Of a stretch of DNA of 64,000 nt, positions 33,063 to 43,786 are shown piece after piece. A program made the translations under genes and the position numbers. The stretch covers positions 966,001 through 1,030,000 of the forward strand of contig JAUIRK010000511.1 in assembly GCA_030549495.1 (NCBI GenBank), given 5' to 3'. Source of the stretch: Nectonema munidae. Lineage: Eukaryota; Nematomorpha; Nectonematoida; Nectonematidae. The notes beneath the pieces were generated by a model. It was not told where the DNA came from and made no database searches. It saw only the letters and a program-made list of their open reading frames with translations. How positions within the stretch are numbered: the stretch's first letter is position 1; each line of letters starts with the position of its first letter.

Positions 33063-33145
33063 ATTCTGACATCCGCATCCGCTAAAAAATTATTCTGACA
33101 TCCGCATCTGGTAAAAAAATTAATTCTGACATCCGCTTCCGAAGA
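33063..33145. repeat. Short minisatellite, three units with ATTCTGACATCCGCAT core
   Basis: ATTCTGACATCCGC begins at 33063, 33092 and 33123, giving unit lengths of 29 and 31 bp joined by A-rich spacers. The related phrase ATTCTGACATCGGTATCCG occurs in the SFXN5 intron near 41894. The core is therefore part of a dispersed element. Confidence 0.7.
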
Positions 33146-34600
33146 ATGGATATGAAAATTTTGACATTCTATACATCTCTAATTGAGATCTTGATCCTAT
33201 AATTTTATTGAATGATTATCCAGAATCTAATTTAATATAACTATGGAATCAATCAGTTCTGAAGAAGAAGAACAAAAAATTATAATTGAAGAAACTTAAA
33301 AGTTTTATTTTGAAAATGAAATAAAAATGTAACACACAGATCTCAAAAATAGTCAGCATATACTTGGATTTTAAAAAACACAATATTTTCATTTTTCCTG
33401 GTTCTGCTATACATATAATTTTGCGCATTTAAATATACCTTTTTAAGTTTCTCAAACATGATATCATAAAATAAATATTAATAGTTATATTTCGCCATTA
33501 TCATCTTCATCTTAATTTATTATGACATTAATATTATTCATGAATACGAGAGAAACTAAGAGTAATTAAATGATAATATACACAAATAGAAAAGAGAATT
33601 TAAGCTGTGCAGTGTGCGCCATGGTTTTACGCTGACAACATTCATCACATTTCAAGAAATGTTCAATAGCATAATGTTATCTTTAAAATTTTGGATAAAG
33701 TTAAAATTGAAACAATATGAAAAAAAACTTTGCGGTATATAGAAAAAAAATGTTTGAAAATATCAGAGGTTGAAACTCAAATGAACCGCGGATGAGGATG
33801 TTAAGAGAACGTAAAAATTTTGCAGATAGGGCAAAAACATCTTTAATATCAATCAATTTAATATCATTTTTACGTAGCCTAGGTAAATTTGTTTGAAAAG
33901 TGTCACTAGAAATTTTTAAAATTTCGTTATAGATTTCATCAATAATGATTTTTTTTCGTCATGATGTTTTAAATTCTGAAAGTCAATAATGATAGAATCA
34001 TTTAGTTATAGTAGTAAGTAGTTCGTTCTTTACGCGCTAACTCGTTATACTCCTAAAAACTCCCTTAACCCATTTAAGACCAAGCAAAGCAGACGAAATC
34101 TAAAAAAACGCAGATGATTTATATTCAAAGTCATTGAAAAAAGCAGACGAAGATGAAATTACTTATGTTCCAAAATAAGAACATTGGTCGTAAATGGGTT
34201 AAGCTTGCCAAAATTAGCAAAAAAATATATTCTGGTTCCAGTTTAAACTGAATGAATATATGCTGGTTGGTAATATATGCATGAACCAGTTTAAAATGTT
34301 CATTTGCAAATTATTATACAGTGGAATCTATGGAAGCGAAATCTCAACGGAGCCAGCAAAAATCCAATATTGACATATCACCGGTGTACAAAGAATCTAT
34401 AGTGACCGGAGAACATTATCCTTGTTATCCATAAAACATAAAGATAGGCGAAGCATTTATTTACATGCCATTGGCATTGTTATCTATTAATGTACGTCAT
34501 GTATAATACACATAAATCTATATATGTTGTTACAATTATAGCATTTAAGAAATAACAAACATTTCAAAAATGTGATACACTACGAAAATTACATAATGTT
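33146..34600. other. Non-coding AT-rich stretch
   Basis: No gene or structured repeat recognised. Confidence 0.45.
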
Positions 34601-35295
34601 GACGGTATTGCACTGCAGATACTACTTGACTAGTGTGGAATCCTTGCCACATGTGTCTTCAGTGTTGGTTGTCCCATCTATATCGATCAAATCGTCAGCC
34701 ATAACAGCGAACTTGGAGATCTGGGAAATGAGGGGTCTGACTTTTTACCCAAACTCACCCCAACTCCAGTAAATTAATGCGTAGATTACACGGATTCTTA
34801 TTAAAAATATTTGAAAAATAAAAATTTAAATCAATTTATGTGTTTTTTTATATTTGTTTTCTAAATTTTAAAAATTGTTGATTTGTTTTTAATTTTTATA
34901 TTTTCTTTCTTAAACTACTCCAGTCTTATCAAGTTTTAGAAAAAAGTTGGAGCAGTTTAGAAAGAAAAACTCAGAAAACTTTTTGAGAAAAGAAAATTAA
35001 AAAGACTGAACAATAAACTTAATTTTTTTTACTTTTTTTTATTTTTATTTTATTAATGAAAAAATGATTTTTTTTGTATGAGTATAGTAGAGTTTCAATG
35101 AGTTTGGGTAAAAAGTCAGACCGGGAAATGAGAGCACATAACGGATGAACATTTTCGTTGTCATTTGTGCTGACTGGGATAGTGAATACGGTGAAACCAC
35201 AGTGTTTGAAACAACTTGTGATTATTGTCAAAACTTTTAGCATCGCTTTTTTAAATTAATTTGCACCCCAAATTGTTATTTATTCAAAAAAGAAA
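34601..35295. repeat. Dispersed repeat with inverted arms, copy 1
   Basis: The words GGTCTGACTTTTTACCCAAA (34734-34753) and TTTGGGTAAAAAGTCAGACC (35103-35122) are perfect inverted arms about 350 bp apart. A second, inner inverted pair (TAAACTACTCCA and GGAGCAGTTTA) lies at about 34913-34963. The last 66 bp (35230-35295) recur at 40107-40172 with one mismatch. The phrase ACTAGTGTGGAATCC near 34630 recurs as ACTAGTGTAGAATTCC near 40073. It looks like a non-autonomous mobile element whose ends I cannot fix. Confidence 0.55.
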
Positions 35296-36228
35296 ACCAC
35301 CTTTTGGGGGATATCCCGGTTTGGACAGCACAATTTTAAGGTTTAAGCTAGAGAAATACGATGGGTTTTCAGAAGGAACAGTATCTAGTTTATAGAAAAA
35401 TACTTACAACCTAAATAAAGAGGAACAATTCAGAACCGGAGAAGTTGACGAGGTATTGACAAATATCTGGTATTTACTTTATTATTTTTAGAATTTATTG
35501 GGCAAATTCTAACCTATGTAATGAAGAATGAGTTTGAAATTAAATTTACTACATTCACACTTAACTTCTTTTCCAAGCAATTTGAGAGATTTAAGTTAAG
35601 AACAAGGTGAAAGATTTGGCGAAGATATGAAAGAAATTAGTTTTAATATGATGGCAGATTATTGCTGGAAGTTTTATCGTGAAATTTGTTCTTCAAATCT
35701 GAATAAAACATCAGGAAAGATTTTTTTTTTACGGAAAAAAAAGAAAAAGATCATCAAGAATTTCCTTTTTTACATTCTAATTTTTTGTATCAAGCATATG
35801 TATGCTTTATATTCATTTTTTAATTTGAAATATTATTTTTTAATAAAGACTTTTAGCATTTAGTTTCACGAGTGCATAATTTTTAAAGCACGTCTACCAG
35901 GCTCCAGTTGAAATCTACGCACTTTTTATGACGCGTGTAGTATATATGGGAAACTTTTGAATTTCTTGTTTCTTGAAGCATTCGAATTTACTTATAGTGA
36001 TTTGAAACATGCCTGCTGTATATGTTTGTGTGATAAAAATTTTAAAAACCTACATTCGCCTCATTTGCGCACTTTTGTGTTTTGGTCATTGAGAGAGAAA
36101 GTTAATATTTTTTCCATTTTCTATAATAAAAGCAGGCTTTAATTTTGCTCTATATTCTCGAAAATTTTTACAATAGAACGCATTTAAATATAATTTTGGA
36201 ATATTAATTTTTTAATTTTTATAGAATA

Positions 36229-38579
36229 ATGGATAAATTTTTCTGCGTTTATAAAAGAAAATCTACTAATAATGAAAAGGTTGAAGGTAATATAAGTGAA
36301 AAGAATGGGAATAAATGCAATACGTCTCCTAAGCCGAAGACAAGAAAATACGATTCATCATACTTATTTTTAGGATTTACAAATATCGTTGTAGATGGCT
36401 TGGAAAAACCAAAATATTTATTATGTTATAAAATTTTGACAACAGATAATATGAGACCTTACAAATTGAAACGACACTTTGAAACTATTCATTTTGAATA
36501 AAGGTAAAAAGGTAAAGGTACCATAGGGTGTTTTCATCGAGAAGGCACATGCGCCGCTTGTATCGAACTATGAGGAAAGCAGGCTTTATGCGGGATCGAA
36601 CCCAAGACATTGAGTTATCGAATCCAGCATCTAACCAACCCTACTCACGCCCCTCATTTTGAATACGTTGATAAGCCCAAAGAATTTTTTCAAAACAAAC
36701 TTCGTGAGTTTAAAAATCAAAAGCAAGCAATCAAAAAACTTGTTTCTCTTCCATCAAATGCCATGCTAGCTTCATATTATGTTTCTCATAGAATTGCAAA
36801 ATGTATGAAACCACACACTATAGGAGAAGCACTAATTTTGTGCGCAGCAGAAACAATGTTCGGTAAATCATATGCCAAACGTTTAGTTTGTTTAGTTTGT
36901 TTAGTTAGTTTAAGTTGATCATTATTCTGCGTACTTCAAAATTTGCCATGCAAGTCGATTAAGCTACTGACGTAGCTAAAGATGCTCATATAATTGCATA
37001 TGTTAGATATATTGCATAAAATGTTATAATGGAAAACATATTGTTTTGCAAACCCATTACTGAAAAACGCACTGCTAAAGAAATTTTTAATATAATTAAC
37101 ACTTTTTTTAATGACAAGGATATAAAGTGGAGCAACTGCGTAGGACTTTGTTTAGATAGAGCAAAGTCAATTTCAGAACAAAAATCTGGTCTTCAAGCAT
37201 TAATCAAACAAAAAGCACCAACTGTTATCGGGGCGCACTGCATGCTTCGCAGAGTAGCTCTTGTTTCAAAAAATATGTGCGAAGAACTAGGTATCATTTT
37301 TACAAAAATTAAAAAATAGCCCTTTGAAAGCGAGATTGTTTGAAAAGCTGTGAGATGATATGTGCGCTAATCTTACCTCACACTATTGTGGAGTGCGCTA
37401 GCTATCTCGCGCAAAATTAATTCAAAGAGTGTTTGATCTGAACGAAGAAAATGCAACCTTTCTGCACGAAAATCATAATGAAGAAACTAGTTTGTTTAGA
37501 AATGTCAGCTTTCTTATTAAACTAGCTTATTTGGTGGATATTTTTGGGAAATTAAGTGCTTTGAATAAATTGATGCAAGGAGCAGAGATGCATTATCTCA
37601 TTCAGATAGACAAAATAAAAGCATTTATGAAAAAATTAGAGCTATGGAAAATGAATTTAAAAAAGAATCAATTTGATATGTTTCCATTTTAAAATAATTT
37701 TTGTTCCAGTCTTAACTTTAATGTAAACAAAAGTCTTTTTATTGAAAATCTAAATGGTTTGTTGTCCCATTTTTAAATTTAATAAAGATCTTAATTCCGA
37801 AAAGTTTCAATGGGTAGCGAATCCATTTGTCGATGAAATAAATGAAGAGTTTAAAATTACGACTTTTGAAGAAGAAATGCCGATAGAGTTATTTTGTGAC
37901 ACTTCATTAAAACATAAATTTAAGAATGAATCTCTAATTGAATTTTTGTCCAGTCAAAGTGAAGAATATAATGCTCTATCAACGAAGGCGATTGAAGATT
38001 TGTTACCATTTGTAACATTATACTTATGCGAATGTGGATTTTCTGAACTATCTGAAATGAAATCTAAGTACCGAGCCCGTCTAAGGGTATAAAAGGAGCT
38101 ACGCGTAGCACTTTCTTCAATGACTCCTAGATTTTAAAAACGTTGTGCCAATAAACAAGCACTTCTAAAAATAAATGATAGTGTCCTTTCAAGCTATTTT
38201 ATTTTATTAAATTTTCCAATTTATATACATCTTTTATTTTTTAAATTGCAAAAAATTTAAAAAAATATAAAACCATAAATATTTCTTTTTAAAACATATA
38301 TTTTATAAATAGAAAAAAAATATAAAATAACTTGAAGAAATTTATAAGGAAAAATTGTATATAAAAAACATAGAAACAAAAAATGCAGAAAAATATAGGA
38401 AAAATTATATTAACATTTCAAAATCAATATATTAAAAAATTAATAAAAAAATTGAAAAATTGTATTTGATTATGATAAAATGCAAAGTTATAAAAATTTG
38501 GGAAATGTGATAGGGGAGGCCCCTGAATTCTATCTTTTTTGAAAGGGAGGCCTAATAGTTTAAAGTTTGAAAACCGCTG
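36229..38579 (+). mobile_element. Decayed hAT transposon, ZBED5/SCAND3-like transposase
   Basis: The transposase frame is broken into pieces. 36229-36501 is N-terminal with a BED-like finger remnant (YLLCYKIL, then LKRHFETIHFE; the first metal-binding Cys of the usual CxxC is a Tyr). 36666-36870 reads YVDKPKEFFQNKLREFKNQK. 37029-37319 includes GLCLDRAKSISEQKSGLQAL and IGAHCMLRRVALVSK, matching the catalytic-core region of ZBED5/SCAND3-type proteins. 37429-37692 is the helical insert. 37754-38092 is the C-terminus with LLPFVTLYLCECGFSELSEM, the dimerisation motif. The right end, read inward CAGCGGTTTTCAAAC, closes at 38579. I could not find the left inverted repeat. Stops, frameshifts and a SINE insertion make it non-functional. 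Confidence 0.85.
36501..36653 (-). mobile_element. tRNA-derived SINE (family A) inserted in hAT transposase
   Basis: A 153-bp SINE flanked by a perfect 12-bp target duplication TCATTTTGAATA at 36489-36500 and 36654-36665. Removing it joins the transposase peptide HFETIHFE directly to YVDKPKEFF, so the insertion point is precise. On the minus strand it has GGGGCGTGAGTAGGGTTGG at the head, a B box GGGTTCGATCCC (36592-36603), a body like the 30654 copy, and a short GGTAA-type tail. Confidence 0.92.
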
Positions 38580-38930
38580 CCCTACATAGCTAAAAAAAAG
38601 CATTACTTGTAATAAATTGGTGCATGAAAAAAAAAGATCCAATATGACTTTAATTTATGAAAACTTAAAATAACAATTTTAAGAAATGTTGTGAGTGTTT
38701 AAATTAAAATTTTTTAAATAACAATTTTAAGAAATGACTTATTTTTTGGTTATTTAAGTATTCCTTCTTTTAAAATGGCGCTTCATTTAAAATAATACTT
38801 TTGAAATCTTACTATAAGATTAACATATTGTAAGCTTAATTCAATTATACTTATATTCTTTTCTTTTATTCCAATATATCTCAAATTCTGAAAAAACTTT
38901 TTTTTATCTAAAACAATCTTGATACTTCTT

Positions 38931-39430
38931 TCAAAAAGGAAATAAAAGACCTGCTTTATTTCCGATTTCGATTATGAATTTGATATTACTATAGTTGCCA
39001 ACCTCAGAGAAGACCAAAGCGGTAGACTTTTTTTCGAAAAATAAAAAAAAGGAGTTGGCTTCTGGTGTAGGATTAAACTCATCACTTTTATCGTTTAAAC
39101 ACTTACGTATTTTTTCCATCGAGTCTTTTCCCATGACATTTATTATATGCGTGGACTTGGTTCAAGCACAACTAAAATTTGTGGAAACAACATTTGTCAT
39201 CTTTGTAAAGTGATCATTGACAGATATTGGAAGATTGAGCTCTGCTATAAAGGCCTGCAGGAGAACTTCAGCCTTTATCAAAGAATCTGATTGAACATTT
39301 GTGAAAACATTGTTTAAAGTATTGTTTTTTTTAATTAAATCTGTTGCTAATGCCCTTTTATGGCATTTAGACCGCCCTGGTTTATTTAAAAATCAAGTGT
39401 GCAAGTACGACATGGGAAGAACCTAATTTG
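38931..39430 (-). pseudogene. hAT-like transposase N-terminal fragment
   Basis: On the minus strand, starting near 39420, the DNA reads CRTCTLDF then KRALATDLIKKNN. It continues SLIKAEVLLQAFIAELNLPI and SVNDHFTKMTNVVS, then TKSTHIINVMGKDSMEKI and the open frame 38931-39134. The order of a CxxC finger, a KAE-plus-acidic helix (AEVLLQAFIAELNLPISVNDH) and a TKST..I segment matches the N-terminal half of BED-finger hAT-like proteins. It is interrupted by stops and ends before any catalytic core. It is on the opposite strand to the 36-38 kb element, so it is a separate insertion. Confidence 0.5.
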
Positions 39431-39758
39431 GATTTAGTAATAATAAATTCAAATTTTTAAATCCATTCTTTTTTAAAACAGTTATCGTAGCGACTTTTTG
39501 TTTTATTTTTATTATCTCTCATTCTTCAATAAGTAAAAATTGGTTTACATAATTTAAATAGTCTAAATATTTATGTAAAAACATAAATCGATGGAAAAAA
39601 AGTAAAAAAAAACAAACAAAATAAATATTAAGCACAGGATGCATATGCTCAACGTGTGCCAATAAAAATTTTAGCATTCAAAAGTTGTAAACATTTTCAA
39701 AAAGCGGCAGAACACATCTAAAAAGCGGTTGAGTTGGCAACTGCGTATTAGTACCAAG

Positions 39759-39974
39759 ATGGGTTGTTTAAGCAGCAACGTTGGATCAATAAATATTCCT
39801 AAACTCCGTTTTGATTATGTTTCTTCTAAGTACTCTCCCCCAGTTATAAATCACCTTGGTTTCTTCAATTCTGACACCACTTCTGTTAAACATCAATCAA
39901 AATTGCTTAATCCTGAAACTTTCTCATTAGTTCCTAATTTCTTTAATGATTCTACAAATAAGGTTAAGAACTAG
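39759..39974 (+). CDS. Possible first exon, N-myristoylation-like MGCLSS start
   Basis: A 71-codon frame beginning with ATG in a fair context (CCAAGATGG). The N-terminus MGCLSSN fits the N-myristoylation plus palmitoylation pattern MGCxxS, which would anchor a protein to membranes. The rest is unremarkable (NIPKLRFDYVSSKYSPPVIN, FNDSTNKVKN). AAG|GTTAAG near the end (about 39961-39967) could be a splice donor. I recognise no family and found no downstream exon. Chance is a real alternative. Confidence 0.25.
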   Translation: MGCLSSNVGSINIPKLRFDYVSSKYSPPVINHLGFFNSDTTSVKHQSKLLNPETFSLVPNFFNDSTNKVKN

Positions 39975-40106
39975 GTGATGTAATTAATGGGAAAAATAGA
40001 TCCTTTAACCAACAAACTTAGCAAATATGAAACTAAGTAAGACTTTTATTCAAACAAATTGGAAACTGCTTCACTAGTGTAGAATTCCAGCCATATGTGT
40101 TGCTGT

Positions 40107-40172
40107 GAAAACTTTTAGCATCGCTTTTTTAAATTAATTTGCACCCCAAATGGTTATTTATTCAAAAAAGAA
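40107..40172. repeat. Dispersed repeat, copy 2 of the 35230-35295 block
   Basis: 66 bp that match 35230-35295 with one mismatch, preceded at about 40070-40105 by a diverged copy of 34628-34662. The segment between the two homologous blocks is missing here, so this is an internally deleted copy. Confidence 0.75.
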
Positions 40173-41078
40173 ATAATAAAAAAAAAAGTAAATAAAAATT
40201 TTACTTTTTCGACCACTCTGATCTTCTTCAGATAAATAAAGAAATCGTTAAATGAACACGAGAAAAGAGAGAATTAATTAAATTAATTAATAAATTAATT
40301 AATTTAATTTAATTACAGTTTTAATTATTTTTAAATATGTTTATATAATTATTAAAAATATTGGTTTTTAATTTTCTCGTTGCATAGAAATTTAACGATC
40401 AGCCGTGGGTGATAGTTTTTCAAGTTGATCCCCAAATGGGGCTCATGGCGGGCAATGAGTTATAATAAATAGACTCTTGAATCATTTGATATACTTGATA
40501 AGCAGGATAAACTCCTAAATCCTTTCTTCCCAGATAATCGTTAAATCAAATAGGGATTTTATACGTCAAATATCTTTGCTTCAAATTTCAAAAAGACATA
40601 GAACAAATGCAAATACCTTTCTTCTATATCCCAAAAATACATCTAATTTGTATTTAAATACAAATGTATTTGATCCAACCTTAGTAGTAGCTATCTTTGT
40701 CCATCTATATTCTACATTTTTGACTAAGATAAACATCATGAAAGAACGCTTCAAAATCTCATCTGATGTTTAGAACAAGTTATGAAATAAAACGAAAAGT
40801 CTTACATTTTTTTTACCTTTTTGACTTATGACAAGAAAAACGCCATTTTACTTTGTGTTGCCAATTTTATTAAATGCAATTAAGATAGCCTTTCGGATTA
40901 ACAAATTCTACAGAACGTCTTTAGAGCATTTGATTAAAATGAACAGTGTCGGAGTGTGTATGTCAGTATAACATTATTATTTTCGGGTAATTATGATGCT
41001 TTTTTTCTCATATTTCTTACATTCATCACTTGATTAATTCCATTCTGAAACTTTCTTTTTAAATTTATCATAGAATTC

Positions 41079-41099
41079 ATGCGATATGGCTTGTGCTGA
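41079..41099 (+). promoter_or_regulatory. Short upstream ORF overlapping the SFXN5 start
   Basis: An ATG at 41079 opens a 6-codon frame (MRYGLC) that overlaps the SFXN5 ATG in another frame and stops at 41099. If included in the mRNA it could lower initiation at the main start. TTTATCATAG just upstream (to 41073) looks like a 3' splice site, so the mRNA could contain only a few bases before this ATG from this exon. Confidence 0.35.
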
Positions 41100-41629
41100 A
41101 GACTCTTTCTCCAAAGTAATCGCATTTCTCCTGCCAAAAGATGAGTATCCAAAATTTGAATTAGATTCTTCCCGATTTGATTTGAATACATTTTTTGGAA
41201 GATTCAAACATTGTTGTGATTTAATTGATCCAAGAAGTCTTTTAACCTCAGAAGAAGATTTATGCCATAGTTTATCTCTTTTAAATGCTTACGAATTAGG
41301 ATTTGTAAAAGATTTTAGTGACAGATCCCAAACCAATGAAAAGCTGTGGCGTGCCCAAAAAATAAAAGATGCCATTATTCATCCAGATACGAGCGGAAAG
41401 ATTTTCCTTCCTTTTAGGATGTCTGGTTTTGTTGTTTTTGGCGCGCCAATCGTTTCTGCCTTGGTATATCCATGGAAATCCGTGTATACCACTCTTTTTT
41501 GGCATTGGGTGAATCAATCACACAATGCTGGTGTTAACTATGCCAATAGAAATGCTTCATCACCAACTCAGACCAACTTTATCATGGCTTACTTCCTAGC
41601 AACAACCACAGCTGTTTCTTTGTGTGCAG
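41086..41629 (+). CDS. SFXN5: Sideroflexin-5, coding exon 1
   Basis: Residues 1-181 plus the first base of codon 182 of a sideroflexin. Sideroflexins are inner-mitochondrial-membrane carriers of small metabolites; SFXN1 moves serine, and SFXN5 has been linked to citrate-type carboxylates. Family marks are RFKHCCDLIDPRSLL, the HPDT motif inside AQKIKDAIIHPDTSGKIFLP, FRMSGF, and the long match FWHWVNQSHNAGVNYANRNAS. The phrases AQKIK..I.HPDT.EKIF.PFRMSG and NQSHNA.VNYANRNAS point to SFXN5 rather than SFXN1-4. No cleavable signal peptide is seen, as usual for the family. The start is the first in-frame ATG and gives a normal N-terminal length. The exon ends at GCAG|GTATGC, a good donor, phase 1. 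GC content is above that of the flanks. Confidence 0.95.
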
Positions 41630-43301
41630 GTATGCTTGGAATCTTTCACCGCTGACCATTAGATATGTATCGGATATTCGCATCTACAGATGCTGATTAT
41701 CCACAAAATTTTTATATCATCTTAACACTCTCATCTATCTATATATATATATCAAAAAAACTATACGACAAAGTTTTTTTTGTATGATAAGCGATAACAC
41801 ATATTTATTGACATCATCTCTCTAAATTTTTCAACAAGTATAAAATTTTGCTTGTTTAAAATAGTAATTATGATATCCTCATTCTCTAAAAAATGAATTC
41901 TGACATCGGTATCCGTGTATAAAAAAATATACCTTCTATATTCATTCATTTTTGCCCCTCCCTCCTACTAAACTTTTGCGTTATGTCGTGATTAGTATGA
42001 GTTTTGTCTCAAGCTTAAAAATTATAAATAAAAAAAATGGCCACACTGTCTAACAAAGAGAAAAATCTTACTTGTAGCACTTCTTAGCGTACTTACAAAA
42101 CAAAGTGATATAGAAGATCATATTTGCTTCCCCTTCTCAAGTTTATGGGCCCCTCAAGAGCCGCTTTTATAATACCTAAATTCAACAGAGTCTATGTTTT
42201 TGATTTGTTGTTATTTATTTCTCCCTCTATTGCTTTTTTTTTATAAAAACTTCTTCCAGTTTTTTGCTGTTATGACCAAAGTGAAATATCTAAACCACCT
42301 CTTTATTTGTGAGTTAATTGTCTCTCTACATATTTATTTGTAGCAAAAATTTCAACTGTGCAACCAATATTTTATTCTTAATCTCAAAACATTTGAGTTA
42401 AAGTTGGGCCATTCACGTTTCTTGCGCACCCCTATTTGGTGTTCCGAATCCAATAAAGGGGATGTAGTGAATGTCTTTACACTGAGAGGATTATTGGCTG
42501 GGTGCTTTATTTTAAGTTGCAAATTCGTGCTTAACGGATGGCAAGATCCTATTCGAGATTGGGATTGTCCACAGAAAATTTATGTAGATGTAACTTGTAC
42601 CCAGCTATATAACATACTTTGCAGGGCTGCTTTGGACAAAAATGTTTCTTTCTACCCGGGCCTAGGTTTACGAAATTCGTCCTATGGTGAGAGTAAGAAT
42701 GTGTTCTTACTACCCACTGCTCTTACATACACTGACAGACTCATTCCCCACACCCATAGTAAAAGAGTTAAAAATATCTATTTGTATAGTTATTTGGAAT
42801 TAGAGAGCTGGTTGGTTACCTACAGTACTTGTTATTTAGTTTTTTTTCTTATTAGTGATGGAAATTAACCATTTTCGTTTGCCGGCTATTTCAATGTGTA
42901 ATATCTTTAAATTCATCACATAATCACACAGGATATTGTATTTCAATATTTTAAGCGTTTTTTATACATACATATGTAAATTAGAAAAAATTGAGCTTAC
43001 AGACAACCCTGTCCGCAGACTTTAACCTATTTAACCCCAGAGAAAGGAGACTAGATTTAGTAATTAGATATAAAAATACCTTAATAAGACATTTTCTTCG
43101 CCAGTTGAACTAACGATGCGATGATTTTGGTTGAGTTCAGGAGGGGAAGGCAAAGCTGATTTTAATTAGGCCGAACTTTTCTCAGCCCCTCCACTTATCG
43201 ATGGGTCTGTTTACAATTTATATAAAAATATATATATGATCATGTAAAACTGAAAAAGCTTAAATACACTAATTTGTAATATGATACTCATTCATTTTTA
43301 G
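41630..43301 (+). other. SFXN5 intron (1672 bp)
   Basis: Bounded by GTATGC at 41630 and TTCATTTTTAG ending at 43301. Joining the flanking exons restores SLCAGLRHILKKQ in frame. The intron carries ATTCTGACATC/CATCCG repeat words (about 41670-41930), a TA tract near 41738, and an unexplained long open frame at 42404-42868. Confidence 0.9.
42404..42868 (+). CDS. Unidentified 154-codon open frame inside the SFXN5 intron
   Basis: An uninterrupted + strand frame in a locally less AT-rich patch of the intron. The translation is not low-complexity and has eight Cys residues (for example FILSCKFVLNGWQDPIRDWD and QLYNILCRAALDKNVSF). The frame has no ATG at its upstream end; its first possible initiator there is TTG, so a spliced or partial origin is more likely than a free gene. 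I recognise no family. It could be a mobile-element fragment, a nested gene exon, an alternative exon or chance. It is not in phase with SFXN5 exon 1 as a simple read-through. Confidence 0.3.
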   Translation: MGHSRFLRTPIWCSESNKGDVVNVFTLRGLLAGCFILSCKFVLNGWQDPIRDWDCPQKIYVDVTCTQLYNILCRAALDKNVSFYPGLGLRNSSYGESKNVFLLPTALTYTDRLIPHTHSKRVKNIYLYSYLELESWLVTYSTCYLVFFLISDGN

Positions 43302-43786
43302 GTCTTCGCCACATTCTTAAAAAGCAGCCCAAGTTAAGTCACAAATTTTGGTCTTACGCACTCTGCAATTATGCGGGTGTGGCATGTGCCAACGTATCGA
43401 ACCTCTACTTCATGAGGAGGAGCGAGAAAGTGAATGGGGTTGTAGTGTTCAGTAAAAGTGGAGTTCCCATTTCTAATTCCGTGATTGCCGCGAAAAAAGC
43501 CATCACTTTGAGTGCCTTCACCAGAACCATTTTGCCTCTTCCCATTCTTCTGCTGCCACCTGTTGCAATGAAAATTTCCTCCAAGTTGTTTCCTTCTGTC
43601 TTGAAAAAGTCCAAAAAGGCTTTCTTTCTCTTGCAGACCGCGTTCTGCGTTTTAGCGTTCTCATTGGCTCTTCCACTTTCATTGGCTCTCTTTCCGCAAA
43701 GGATGGGGATTGCAAAGGATTTACTGGAAAAAGAGGTTCAATTGAAAACTGATGAAAGTATATTGTATTTTAATCGTGGCTTATAA
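43302..43786 (+). CDS. SFXN5: Sideroflexin-5, coding exon 2
   Basis: The C-terminal half of SFXN5, from Gly182 (split codon) to residue 342. Together the two exons give 1029 bp, exactly 343 codons with stop, close to the roughly 340 residues of vertebrate SFXN5. The region holds predicted membrane segments around TRTILPLPILLLPPVAMKIS and FCVLAFSLALPLSLALFPQ. It also holds the family C-terminal phrases LPLPILLLPPVAM, ALPLSLALFPQ and YFNRGL. The first part (KLSHKFWSYALCNYAGVACA, NLYFMRRSE) corresponds to the conserved RFVPFPAVASAN..NVVLMR..E block, somewhat diverged. No damage is seen, so the gene looks functional. It stands alone with no neighbour that suggests a shared pathway. Confidence 0.95.

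Noticed and set aside
33063-33145. CRISPR array
   Set aside because: Units are head-to-tail with A-rich spacers of a few bases and the genome is clearly eukaryotic; this is a minisatellite.
34572-34772. 66-codon frame as a host exon
   Set aside because: It overlaps the dispersed inverted-arm repeat, so it is more likely repeat-derived.
43405-43715. Minus-strand open frames over SFXN5 exon 2
   Set aside because: They are antisense shadows of a strong conserved coding exon.
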